Positions 56,489 to 64,000 of a DNA stretch of 64,000 bases are shown in pieces. The stretch's first letter is position 1. Each line of letters opens with the position of its first letter. The stretch lies in contig LWRO01000022.1 in the NCBI GenBank assembly GCA_001657325.1, forward strand, positions 1 through 64,000, given 5' to 3'. The stretch comes from Geitlerinema sp. BBD 1991-9. GTDB lineage: Bacteria; Cyanobacteriota; Cyanobacteriia; Cyanobacteriales; Geitlerinemataceae. The notes under the pieces are model-generated. The model was given only the letters and a program-made list of their open reading frames with translations. It had not been told where the DNA came from and ran no database searches. The position numbers and the translations under genes were made by a program.

Positions 56489-57880
56489 CTACTGACTTGC
56501 CATTTGAATTCGATCGCTCAACTGAGTTAACAATTGCGCCAAATTCGGATCTTTCTTCTTGAGTTCGGCAATCTTTTCACAACTGTACAGGACTGTGGTG
56601 TGGTCTTTCCCGCCAAACTCTTCCCCAATTTTGGGTAAACTCAAGTCCGTATGCTGGCGCATTAAATACATGGCAACTTGACGAGCTTGGCTGATTTCCC
56701 GGCGACGAGAACTGCTTTTAAGATCCTCGATCGAGATGTTTGTGACCTCGGAAACCGCCCGCATGACCACCGTTGGCGACGCTTCCACGGTTTCCGTTTG
56801 CGGACTGAGAACCGGGGCGATATTATCGACCGTCATCGGTAAACCGGAAATGGAAATGTAAGCCACCGCTCGAATTAAAGCCCCTTCTAACTCTCGAATG
56901 TTGGAGGTGTAACGGGATGCAATATATTCGATCGCTTCTCTCGGGAGGCGCATATTTTCGTATTCGGCTTTTTTCTGCAAAATCGCCATGCGCGTTTCCA
57001 GATCGGGGGGTTGAATGTCGGCGATCAGTCCCATCGAAAAGCGAGAACAGAGGCGTTCTTGCAGTTGTGGAATTTGGCTGGGCGGTCGATCGGAGGCGAG
57101 TACGACCTGTTTTCCCGCTTCGTGAAGTGCGTTGAAGGTATGAAAAAACTCTTCCTGCGTGTACTCTTTCCCTTCGATAAATTGAATGTCGTCTACCAAT
57201 AATACATCTGCGGTTCGATAGTGGCGGCGGAAATTTTGCATACTGTCGCGGCGAATCGCCGCAATTAGATCGTTGGTAAAGCGTTCGGTGGACACGTAGA
57301 ATACGCGAGAGTTCGTGTCGATTTCTAAACGATAATGGCCGATCGCCTGCATGAGATGGGTTTTTCCCAACCCGACACCGCCACAGAGAAAAAGCGGGTT
57401 GAACTCGCGCCCTGGATATTCGGCGACGGCGAGCGCGGCGGCGTGAGCCATACGGCTGTTCGAGCCGACGACAAATCGCGAAAAAACGTATTTACTGTTA
57501 AGGTCGGATAGGGGAGAATTGCTGCGAAGCTTCGCCAGAGGTGCGGGAGACGAGAGTGCGAGGGCGGAGTCGCTGTCGGTTTCATCGCCGTCGGGTTCCG
57601 TACCGTTGACCCCCGTACAGGCGATCTGGATTTCGACGGGATAGCCTAAGATATCCTCGATCGCGTCGGCGATGGTACTGAGGTAGTATTTTTGCAACCA
57701 GTTGCGAGCAAAGGGATTAGGCGCACGCAGCAGGAGTCGGTTGTTTTCCAGCTTTTCGACGTGGGCGCTTTCAATCCACGTCTCGAAGGTGGGCTGACTC
57801 AGTTGCAATTGCAGGCGATCGAGTACCTGCTTCCAGAGTTCTTGTAAGGATAGTTCCACCGAATCCACCTCGCCACTCAA
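56489..57880 (-). CDS. dnaA: Chromosomal replication initiator DnaA
   Basis: 463 aa. Domain I helical ([21 protein letters not shown]); a short acidic linker (about 95-130); AAA+ domain with Walker [11 protein letters not shown] and Walker B LLVDDIQF; domain IV with [15 protein letters not shown] for DnaA-box binding. dnaN is not adjacent, and no clear TTATCCACA-type boxes were seen within about 1 kb on either side, so this is not evidence for an origin here. The GIY-YIG gene lies 50 bp upstream on the same strand. Confidence 0.96.
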   Translation of the reverse strand: MSGEVDSVELSLQELWKQVLDRLQLQLSQPTFETWIESAHVEKLENNRLLLRAPNPFARNWLQKYYLSTIADAIEDILGYPVEIQIACTGVNGTEPDGDETDSDSALALSSPAPLAKLRSNSPLSDLNSKYVFSRFVVGSNSRMAHAAALAVAEYPGREFNPLFLCGGVGLGKTHLMQAIGHYRLEIDTNSRVFYVSTERFTNDLIAAIRRDSMQNFRRHYRTADVLLVDDIQFIEGKEYTQEEFFHTFNALHEAGKQVVLASDRPPSQIPQLQERLCSRFSMGLIADIQPPDLETRMAILQKKAEYENMRLPREAIEYIASRYTSNIRELEGALIRAVAYISISGLPMTVDNIAPVLSPQTETVEASPTVVMRAVSEVTNISIEDLKSSSRRREISQARQVAMYLMRQHTDLSLPKIGEEFGGKDHTTVLYSCEKIAELKKKDPNLAQLLTQLSDRIQMASQ

Positions 57881-57930
57881 CCATTGTTGGGAGTTCTCGA
57901 CCTCGATCGAGAACGCGATCGAAACGTCGG

Positions 57931-58476
57931 TTATTTTAAATCCAACAACCCGGTTTCTTTGAGTTTGGGGTTAAAGCGCAGTTGTTCGGTCACGCCTCGT
58001 GTTTCGAGTTCTTGTAAAATTTCGCTTTCGACGCGACGGGCGATCGATTTGAGGCGTTTCGTCCGCGTCTGTTCGTCGATGGCGTTTTCCAAAGCTTTTC
58101 GTTCTTCGTCGGTCATGCGGGGCTTGACATCGATCGGAGCGCTCCAGGAAGATTCGTCGTCGCTGTTTCCCGGTGGCGTACTTCCGTTTTCGACGATCCA
58201 AGCTTGGCGAATGGTTTCCAAAATCGTGCGACTGGGTCGATCGATGGTTTGGACTTTAAAGCCGTGACACTGTTGGGGACGGCGAACGAGATGCTGTCGC
58301 AAACTGAGGGCGATATTTCGGGAATAGCCGATGTATTGTAAAACACGGTCGTCGTTAAAAATTGCATAGACTCCCACTTGTCCTTTAACGTCTCGATCGG
58401 CGACGAGACCGTTTTCGTCGAGATAGGGATGGAGCGGTAAATCGGATAGGGAGAGAACGTCAGTTTGTGTAGCCAT
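57931..58476 (-). CDS. GIY-YIG nuclease-fold protein
   Basis: 181 aa. The N-terminal part (about 30-95) has the GIY-YIG core: VGVYAIF, then YIGYSRN with the conserved Tyr-Ile-Gly and Arg, and a later Glu (VENG). The C-terminal half is charged and helical and probably disordered in part. Homologues are widespread in cyanobacteria and plastid-bearing plants. DNA cleavage is not certain. It directly precedes dnaA and may be in the same transcript. Confidence 0.82.
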   Translation of the reverse strand: MATQTDVLSLSDLPLHPYLDENGLVADRDVKGQVGVYAIFNDDRVLQYIGYSRNIALSLRQHLVRRPQQCHGFKVQTIDRPSRTILETIRQAWIVENGSTPPGNSDDESSWSAPIDVKPRMTDEERKALENAIDEQTRTKRLKSIARRVESEILQELETRGVTEQLRFNPKLKETGLLDLK

Positions 58477-58698
58477 GATCGCGTGTTGGGGAAGCGTGGG
58501 GCAGACCGTTAGCGAGCTTTTGAAAAAATTTTAAAGTTCGGGTTTAATACTCGATCGATGTTGCTATCTTTAAGCGATCGAGTGTTGGGGAAAGGTAAAG
58601 AAAAAAGAGATGTTCTGAGCGATACTCGATCGCTAGAGAGACCCATCTTTAGGAATAACAATACCTCGCTCGGTTATCGAGATATCGTCCGGATAGTT

Positions 58699-59022
58699 TT
58701 ACTCGGTTTTACGATAGATCGCACACAAACAGTTCGGATTAAAAATTTTAGCATCGAACATAAAATTCGGCGGTACGTTAATAATTAAATAATCGTCAGA
58801 TTCGTGATATTGCTCGAATTCTCTCGGCATTCCTTTCGGCGTTTCCCGACTGTAAGGAACGGGCTGAAACAAACGCTCTGTAAACTCGATCGACGAACAG
58901 CTTACGTATTGGAAGATTTGATTTAAAAAATTTTCACTTTTTAAGAGGTGAAACAGTATTTCTCGTGCGTCAGCATTCAGGGTGAAAGTCCCATCAAAAT
59001 TTTCAACAATTTTTAAAGTCAT
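58699..59022 (-). CDS. Hypothetical protein, 107 aa
   Basis: 107 aa with a lower GC codon pattern than its neighbours. Sequence: MTLKIVENFDGTFTLNADAREILFHLL, then ESDDYLIINVPPNFMFDAKIFNP and one Cys pair region (NPNCLCAIY). It has no signal peptide and no recognised domain. AT-rich composition may mean recent acquisition. Confidence 0.5.
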   Translation of the reverse strand: MTLKIVENFDGTFTLNADAREILFHLLKSENFLNQIFQYVSCSSIEFTERLFQPVPYSRETPKGMPREFEQYHESDDYLIINVPPNFMFDAKIFNPNCLCAIYRKTE

Positions 59023-59336
59023 TTAACAATTCTTAACTCAGCGATACTAAAATGGAATTTTTAGATTTCGCCATTCTAGCCCGAACGGCATCAAAGATCA
59101 AGACGGACAATTCACACCCATCACTCGAAATGAAGGTTTTGCAGAGATTTTCGAGCGTTCAGTGCAGTTTTTGAGGGTTTATCACAAGCCATAAAAAAGG
59201 ACAGCCTTACAATTCAGATAGCGAGCGTTTTAGGACTGAAAAGTTTTGTCTTTTCGATCCACAACGTTTGAAGTATTTCGATCGGTTCAACGCATTTTAT
59301 TCGACAGTTGAAACGTTCGGCTTTCGATCGATCGTT
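59023..59336. other. Noncoding spacer, AT-rich
   Basis: 314 bp between two minus-strand genes. I see no gene, terminator or repeat beyond CGATCG palindromes. Confidence 0.4.
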
Positions 59337-60107
59337 TCAGTTTCCCAAAATATCTTCGGATTCCGTAGTATAGACATAATCAAAATCGAATTGGAGGTGG
59401 TTGGGATGGCGAATAATTGCAAAACCGAACTCGGTCACCGTGTCAGCCGTGAAAGTTGCCATAACCAACTCTTGCAATTTTTTCTTGGAAATTTTCGGAA
59501 TTTGAATATAGTAATCTCGCTTGGCAAAAAACTTTTTTTTGTCCTTCGGAATCACAATTCCATTGAGCTGATGAGTAAAACGAATTGGCTTAATATATCG
59601 ATTCAAGAACTCCTCTTGATTTCGCTGCAATCGATATAAGCGTTCTTGCTGCATCCAGCTCATCACAAAGAGCATTTTCAGCAACTCGAAGCCCAGCGTA
59701 TAATTAAAAGCATTATTACTTTCCTCAGAATTTCCCATCAACCGCACAGCAACTTCTAAATACTGTTCCGGCTGTCGGTGCATATCTTGAGCGCAGTGAA
59801 TATAAAACTGGCGGATGTAAGCTCGTAAAAGCGACTCTGTCAGTTCCGTTTCAATGCGAAATTGTTCGAGATGGCGCTTGACTTTATGGTAGGTATCGAG
59901 ATCCTCGAGCAAGCGAGAAACTAGTCCGTCCGCCGTATATTCATCGAGAAATTCCGCTTGCGTTTCCGAAGGGGAAGCACAGAGAATATGACACAGCGAG
60001 AGAACGTAACGACGTTCGTTCCAATGCAGTTTTTCCGCCCACTCTCGGGCTTCATCCGGTAGGTTTGCGAAAATACTGTTAGACTGAATCGAATCCAGGG
60101 AAAACAT
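59337..60107 (-). CDS. Conserved cyanobacterial helical protein, 256 aa
   Basis: 256 aa, soluble and helical (WNERRYVLSLCHILCASPSETQAEFLDEYTADGLVSRLLEDLDT..., RAYIRQFYIHCAQD, RYIKPIRFTHQLNGIVIPKDKKKFFAKRDYY). In databases relatives are often labelled cobyrinic acid a,c-diamide synthase, but no ATP-binding P-loop or glutamine amidotransferase motif is present, so that name appears wrong. Function unknown. It lies upstream of no obvious partner. Confidence 0.8.
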   Translation of the reverse strand: MFSLDSIQSNSIFANLPDEAREWAEKLHWNERRYVLSLCHILCASPSETQAEFLDEYTADGLVSRLLEDLDTYHKVKRHLEQFRIETELTESLLRAYIRQFYIHCAQDMHRQPEQYLEVAVRLMGNSEESNNAFNYTLGFELLKMLFVMSWMQQERLYRLQRNQEEFLNRYIKPIRFTHQLNGIVIPKDKKKFFAKRDYYIQIPKISKKKLQELVMATFTADTVTEFGFAIIRHPNHLQFDFDYVYTTESEDILGN

Positions 60108-60401
60108 AAGCTTTGACGGGGGTAGATTCCTGGCTTCCGATCGATGAGTCGAAGCGTCCGACCGATCGAGAACAAACGAGATATCGATCGACGAGGTCGA
60201 GCCAACTCCAAAAACACCGGCGAACTCGAGAAACAGTCCGACCGTCTACGAGTTCGATCGATCCCCAAATCCCAAGCCGTGGAAATGGTGCCAATTCAAG
60301 GGCAAAACCACGCTCAAACAGTTGCAGTTTCCCGAAATCCCCTCAATATCGACAACGTCTGAAAACCTCCCCGCGTTCGTTTGAGCCGTTTGTCTGAGTG
60401 G

Positions 60402-61187
60402 TTAGTTCGAGACGAAATGAACCCAAAAACTTCCGTCGGGAATGCAAACTCGACGAATCAAATTATAAGAGTAGTGAAGATAAGAACCGGGAAGATCGGT
60501 TCGGTAGCCACTGGGAAACCATTCACCGTAAGGATCGTGAACGAAAAAGCCGCGCTCGTCATAGCCGACGAGAACGACAATGTGGCCGAAGGACGTAAAG
60601 TAGCCATGGACGATAGCGGGTTTTAGATCGGTCAGCCAATCTTTGACCTCATCGATCGTGGCGTTGGTTCTAAACTCATCCGTACAGCCGTAATCTCTTA
60701 CAATTTTAGCCAAGTCGTAAGGGCTGTGACGGTTGAGATTGTTATCAAGTGCGTAGCGGTAGAGTTCGTCTTCAAACTGTCTGGCGTTCGTGCGTTGGGG
60801 AATACGAAAGTATTTCAGACACATAGCCACGGAAGTCACGTTACAAGCTCCCGTGGGATTCTCGAAGTTATCCAGTTGCGAGAGATAGGGACAGTCGAGT
60901 TGAATGGCGCGGGGCTTGAATTTGGGATAGATGGGGGATAAACCGCTGTTTTGGTTGCCCTGTCCTGAAATTTCAACGTGTTCGCCGAACGCGTACCAAG
61001 TATCGAAGCCCTCAAACGATCGATCTTTGAGCGTGAAGCGAACGTGGTTTCGTTCGCGAGAGAACGTATCGATCGCAAACTCTCGATCGACGCCGATCGA
61101 CGTTTTTTCCCGATCGGGGAGATCGGTGGATTGAATGGGGCGTTGTTTGAAAACTGTCTTGGCGAGGGTACGCAAAACTAAGGACAT
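60402..61187 (-). CDS. C39-type cysteine peptidase-like protein
   Basis: 261 aa from ATG 61187 (GAGGTG upstream). The peptidase C39-like fold starts with the catalytic-site Cys115 (TGACNVTSVAMCL), followed by His202 in FGHIVVLVGYD and Asp218 in VHDPYGEW. The first 90 residues form a separate beta-rich domain. No signal peptide is seen. C39-like proteins of this form may act on peptides or cross-link, or be inactive; the triad here is intact. Substrate unknown. Confidence 0.82.
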   Translation of the reverse strand: MSLVLRTLAKTVFKQRPIQSTDLPDREKTSIGVDREFAIDTFSRERNHVRFTLKDRSFEGFDTWYAFGEHVEISGQGNQNSGLSPIYPKFKPRAIQLDCPYLSQLDNFENPTGACNVTSVAMCLKYFRIPQRTNARQFEDELYRYALDNNLNRHSPYDLAKIVRDYGCTDEFRTNATIDEVKDWLTDLKPAIVHGYFTSFGHIVVLVGYDERGFFVHDPYGEWFPSGYRTDLPGSYLHYSYNLIRRVCIPDGSFWVHFVSN

Positions 61188-61369
61188 GGCAACAAGCACC
61201 TCAGCAATCAACAACGAGATCCGTCAAACACAACCACCCAAAACTGTGGTGTTTGGCGCGAGCGCGGGTCGCGAGGTCAGTCGGACACACCGGTTCCCCG
61301 ACCCAACTTACGCCCTACTATCATAGGGACAGTATCACGTTCGCGCCCCCCCTTGCTAGATCGAAACCC

Positions 61370-62563
61370 ATGATCGAACGACCGACTCGTATTTGCATCC
61401 TCGGTGGTGGCTTTGGCGGTCTTTACACCGCCTTGAATTTGAGCCGCTTTCCTTGGGAAACGACGGAAAAACCGGAAATTGTCCTCGTCGATCGAAACGA
61501 TCGATTCGTGTTCGCGCCGTTACTCTACGAACTCGTCACCGACGAACTGCAAACCTGGGAAATCGCCCCACCGTTTGTGGAACTGCTGGCGGATACCGAT
61601 ATTCAATTCCGTCAAGCTGTCGTGCGTTCGATCGATCTCGACACCCCTCAAATCTGCTTTGAAGATGGCGATCCCCTCTCGTTCGATCGATTGGTGTTGG
61701 CGATGGGTGGAGAAACGCCCCTCAACGGAATTCCCGGCGTGGCCGAACACGCGATTCCCTTTCGGACGGTTGAAGATGCTTACCGTCTGCGGGAACGACT
61801 GCGCTATCTCGAAACCCGCGAGACGGACAAAATCCGCGCCGCCATCGTCGGTGGCGGCTATAGTGGAGTCGAACTCGCCTGTAAGTTAGCCGATCGATTG
61901 GGAAATCGCGGCCGGATTCGCATTATCGATCGAAACGACACGATTTTACGGAATTCGACCGAGTTTAACCGCGAAGCGGCGAAACGCGCCCTGAGCGATC
62001 GCGGCGTGTGGATCGATCTCGAAACGGAAGTGACGGACGTTACGGCTGAAACGATTGCCTTAAGCGATCGCGGACAAGTCGACGTATTACCCGCCGATAT
62101 CGTCCTGTGGACCGTTGGGACAAAGGTGGTGAAGGTGGTCGAGAATTTACCGTTCGATCGAAACGAACGCGGCCAAATTCTCACGACACCCACCCTACAA
62201 GTTCAAGATCGCGCCGACATCTTCGCCCTCGGCGATCTCGCGGCCATCCACGACGCAAGCGGACAGATCGTTCCCACCACAGCTCAAGCCGCGTTCCAAG
62301 AAGCCGATTACACGGCCTGGAATCTCTGGGCTTCACTGACACACCGTCCACTATTACCGTTCCGCTACTCGTCCCTCGGCGAAATGATGACGTTGGGAAC
62401 GGATAACGCAACTCTGTCGGGATTGGGACTCACCCTAGACGGCCCCCTCGCTCACATCGCCCGTCGCCTGATTTACCTGTACCGCCTTCCGACATTCGAT
62501 CGCCAACTCAAAGTGGGTTTGAATTGGATTGTCGAACCATTTCGGGCCATGATGGAGAGATGA
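61370..62563 (+). CDS. Type II NADH dehydrogenase (NDH-2) family
   Basis: 397 aa from ATG 61370; the frame opens further upstream without a start signal. Two Rossmann motifs are visible: GGGFGGLYT at 12-20 for FAD and GGGYSGVE near 164 for NAD(P)H. The late FALGDLA motif also binds FAD. The last 40 residues are amphipathic and likely attach to the membrane, passing electrons to quinone. Relatives in cyanobacteria and plants (NdbB/NDC1) also act in phylloquinone metabolism. Confidence 0.9.
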   Translation: MIERPTRICILGGGFGGLYTALNLSRFPWETTEKPEIVLVDRNDRFVFAPLLYELVTDELQTWEIAPPFVELLADTDIQFRQAVVRSIDLDTPQICFEDGDPLSFDRLVLAMGGETPLNGIPGVAEHAIPFRTVEDAYRLRERLRYLETRETDKIRAAIVGGGYSGVELACKLADRLGNRGRIRIIDRNDTILRNSTEFNREAAKRALSDRGVWIDLETEVTDVTAETIALSDRGQVDVLPADIVLWTVGTKVVKVVENLPFDRNERGQILTTPTLQVQDRADIFALGDLAAIHDASGQIVPTTAQAAFQEADYTAWNLWASLTHRPLLPFRYSSLGEMMTLGTDNATLSGLGLTLDGPLAHIARRLIYLYRLPTFDRQLKVGLNWIVEPFRAMMER

Positions 62564-62663
62564 CCGGATGAGGAGATGAGACGACCGGATGATGTGATAA
62601 CCGGATGATGAACGATCTCCTCACTTCCCCACCTCCTCATCTCCTCTCCTCCCGATCGATACC

Positions 62664-63359
62664 ATGACCGAACAACCGCGAGTAATTTTCTTCGACGCTG
62701 TGGGGACGCTATTCGGCGTTCGCGGTAGCGTTGGAGAAGTTTATGCCGAAATCGCCAAGCGAGAAGCCGGAGTCGAAGCCGATCCCGAAACGATCGAACG
62801 CACGTTTCTCGATAGCTTTAAAGCCGCTCCCCCTGCCAAATTTCCGACGGTCGAACCTTACCAATTGCTCGAACGAGAGCATCAATGGTGGTACGACGTG
62901 GTTCGCAATACGTTCCAACGGGCCGATTTGCTCGATCGATTCCCTCACTTCGATCTGTTTTTCGATCGACTGTTTGCGTATTTTGCCAGTGCCGATCCCT
63001 GGTTTATCTATCCGGATGTTTTTCCCACATTGACGTATTGGAAACAACAGGGCGTCGAACTCGGGGCGATCTCCAATTTCGATTCTCGCTTGTATGCTGT
63101 TCTCGACGCGCTCGATCTATCTCCGTTTTTTTCCTCTGTTACCATTTCAACCCACGTCGGTGCAGCCAAGCCCGAGTCGGAAATCTTCGAGCGAGCGTTA
63201 GCAGCTCACGATTGTCCGCCCGAAGCTGCATGGCACGTGGGCGATAGCTACCGAGATGACTATGAAGGGGCGCGAGCTGCTGGGTTGCGTGGGATTTGGC
63301 TCGATCGAAAACAGTCATCCGTCACCAGCCATCCGGTATCGTCACCCGTTCGTCATTAA
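62664..63359 (+). CDS. HAD-superfamily hydrolase, subfamily IA
   Basis: 231 aa. Motif I is FFDAVGTL with nucleophile Asp11; the usual second Asp (DxD) is Val, as in HDHD3-type members. Motif II Ser is near ISNFDS, motif III Lys in AAKPESEIF, and motif IV is VGDSYRDDYEGA. Cytosolic phosphatase of unknown substrate. The loss of the second Asp may limit catalysis but is common in this branch. Confidence 0.88.
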   Translation: MTEQPRVIFFDAVGTLFGVRGSVGEVYAEIAKREAGVEADPETIERTFLDSFKAAPPAKFPTVEPYQLLEREHQWWYDVVRNTFQRADLLDRFPHFDLFFDRLFAYFASADPWFIYPDVFPTLTYWKQQGVELGAISNFDSRLYAVLDALDLSPFFSSVTISTHVGAAKPESEIFERALAAHDCPPEAAWHVGDSYRDDYEGARAAGLRGIWLDRKQSSVTSHPVSSPVRH

Positions 63360-63400
63360 AGTCACTCGTTGGTTAGTCGTTGGGAGTTGGCAGGCATCCG

Positions 63401-63432
63401 AACGATCGATTTTCACAACGATCGATTTTCAC
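63401..63432. repeat. 16-bp tandem repeat
   Basis: AACGATCGATTTTCAC at 63401-63416 and 63417-63432, a local duplication of a CGATCG-containing segment. Confidence 0.85.
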
Positions 63433-63464
63433 AATGAGAGATAAGGACGAAGACGATGATTAGA

Positions 63465-63582
63465 CCTCCTGCACGGATCGAATTGACCCCCCTTAATCCC
63501 CCCGGGTCAAGGGGGGACATTGGCTCCCTCTCCTTAGAAAGGGGAGGGTTAGGGTGGGGTCAAAAATATTCACGCAGGAGGC
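63465..63582. repeat. Second inverted-repeat element family, upstream of the haemagglutinin gene
   Basis: Imperfect terminal inverted repeats: CCTCCTGCACG (from 63465) and its approximate reverse complement CGCAGGAGG (ending near 63581), extending to TTGACCCC/GGGGTCAA inside. The interior has GC-rich hairpins such as CCCTCTCCTT/AAGGGGAGGG. The right end supplies AGGAGG (63576-63581), the likely ribosome-binding site of the next gene. Confidence 0.65.
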
Positions 63583-63593
63583 CTACTGACGAT

Positions 63594-64000
63594 GTGCCAT
63601 CTCAACGCTTCCAAGACTTGCTCGACCTTTCGATCTCGATGCTGGTTCGCTTTGGGACAACTGCTGTTTCGATCGCTGCACCCGTCGTTCTATCGGCCAG
63701 CTCCAGTATCGCTCAGATCTCTCCAGACGGGACGTTACCGGACAATTCCCGCGTCAACGTTGACGGCGATCGATTCGTTCTCGAGGGAGGAACGGAGGCG
63801 GGGGGCAACCTATTTCACAGCTTCGATCGATTTAACGTTCCCGAAAACACAGAAGCATTTTTCAATAACAACCCAAATATCGATCGAATCATCACGCGCG
63901 TTACCGGCGGCGATCTTTCGACGATCGACGGTACAATTTCCGCCAACGGAACGGCGAGCCTATTTCTCATCAATCCCAACGGGATTCGCTTCGGAGAAAA
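63594..64000 (+). CDS. Filamentous haemagglutinin-type secreted protein, 3' cut by window end
   Basis: Frame from GTG 63594 continues past the end of the window. A signal-like region (MLVRFGTTAVSIAAPVVLSASSSIAQ, from an internal ATG at 63639) is followed by the haemagglutination-activity N-terminal domain (ISPDGTLPDNSRVN, GGTEAGGNLFHSFDRFNVPENTEAFFNNNP, then GDLSTIDGTISANGTASLFLINPNGIRFGE). Such proteins are exported by a two-partner TpsB pore. The start could be 63594 (AGGAGG 12 nt upstream) or 63639. Confidence 0.85.
   Translation, partial: MPSQRFQDLLDLSISMLVRFGTTAVSIAAPVVLSASSSIAQISPDGTLPDNSRVNVDGDRFVLEGGTEAGGNLFHSFDRFNVPENTEAFFNNNPNIDRIITRVTGGDLSTIDGTISANGTASLFLINPNGIRFGE

Noticed and set aside
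60113-60401. Plus-strand frames between the 256-aa gene and the C39 gene
   Set aside because: Low-complexity Arg/Ser-rich products produced by CGATCG-rich DNA; no ribosome-binding site.

Overview
The window is chromosomal DNA of a cyanobacterium, probably a filamentous one. The evidence is a complete psbK next to tgt, the ClpR/ClpP3 pair, a DUF3747 protein, several cyanobacteria-only hypothetical families, and the very frequent palindrome CGATCG/ATCGATCG in coding and noncoding DNA (related to the HIP1-type octamers of this phylum). No rRNA, tRNA or CRISPR array was seen. Genes lie on both strands in short operons separated by AT-richer spacers.

Layout. 1-5.7 kb: clpR-clpP3, a J-domain protein, DUF3747 and a B12-type radical SAM protein. 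5.7-13.4 kb: cyanobacterial hypotheticals, a secreted FAD oxidoreductase, a translationally coupled secreted pair, a sulfotransferase gene broken by one stop codon, and a GST. 13.4-21.4 kb: psbK, tgt, a hypothetical, a DUF697-type GTPase, a serine hydrolase and ddl. 21.6-28.4 kb: a small membrane protein with a duplicated start region, then an RND efflux pair (lipoprotein adaptor plus AcrB-like pump) and two small envelope proteins.

29.1-37.2 kb holds the most unusual locus: a V/A-type ATPase operon in the order B-D-I-K-E-DUF2764-A. The subunits match the reduced chlamydial/spirochaete type (no recognisable F, G or canonical C), but the order is a circular permutation of that operon (E-DUF2764-A-B-D-I-K). 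The K subunit keeps the residues that bind Na+ in the Enterococcus hirae rotor ring, so Na+ transport is predicted. A small inverted-repeat element with an 8-bp target duplication sits in the operon just before A.

37.3-46.4 kb: three secreted proteins, one an esterase (DUF1400-like) fused to a solute-binding domain, then a helicase/membrane-protein pair, and a Tat-type multicopper oxidase facing a tiny His-rich secreted peptide. 46.9-63.4 kb is mostly housekeeping: a geranylgeranyl-reductase-like enzyme, pyrH-frr, a thioredoxin-fold protein, speB-like ureohydrolase, RsbU phosphatase, argH, amidase, dnaA, GIY-YIG protein, C39-type peptidase, NDH-2 and a HAD hydrolase. The window ends inside a haemagglutinin-type secreted protein.

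Three copies of an element with ends GGGTGCATCTCA...TGAGATGCACCC (35.2, 46.6 and 56.3 kb) mark a non-autonomous transposon family. Two have perfect 8-bp target duplications. A second family with different ends lies at 63.5 kb.
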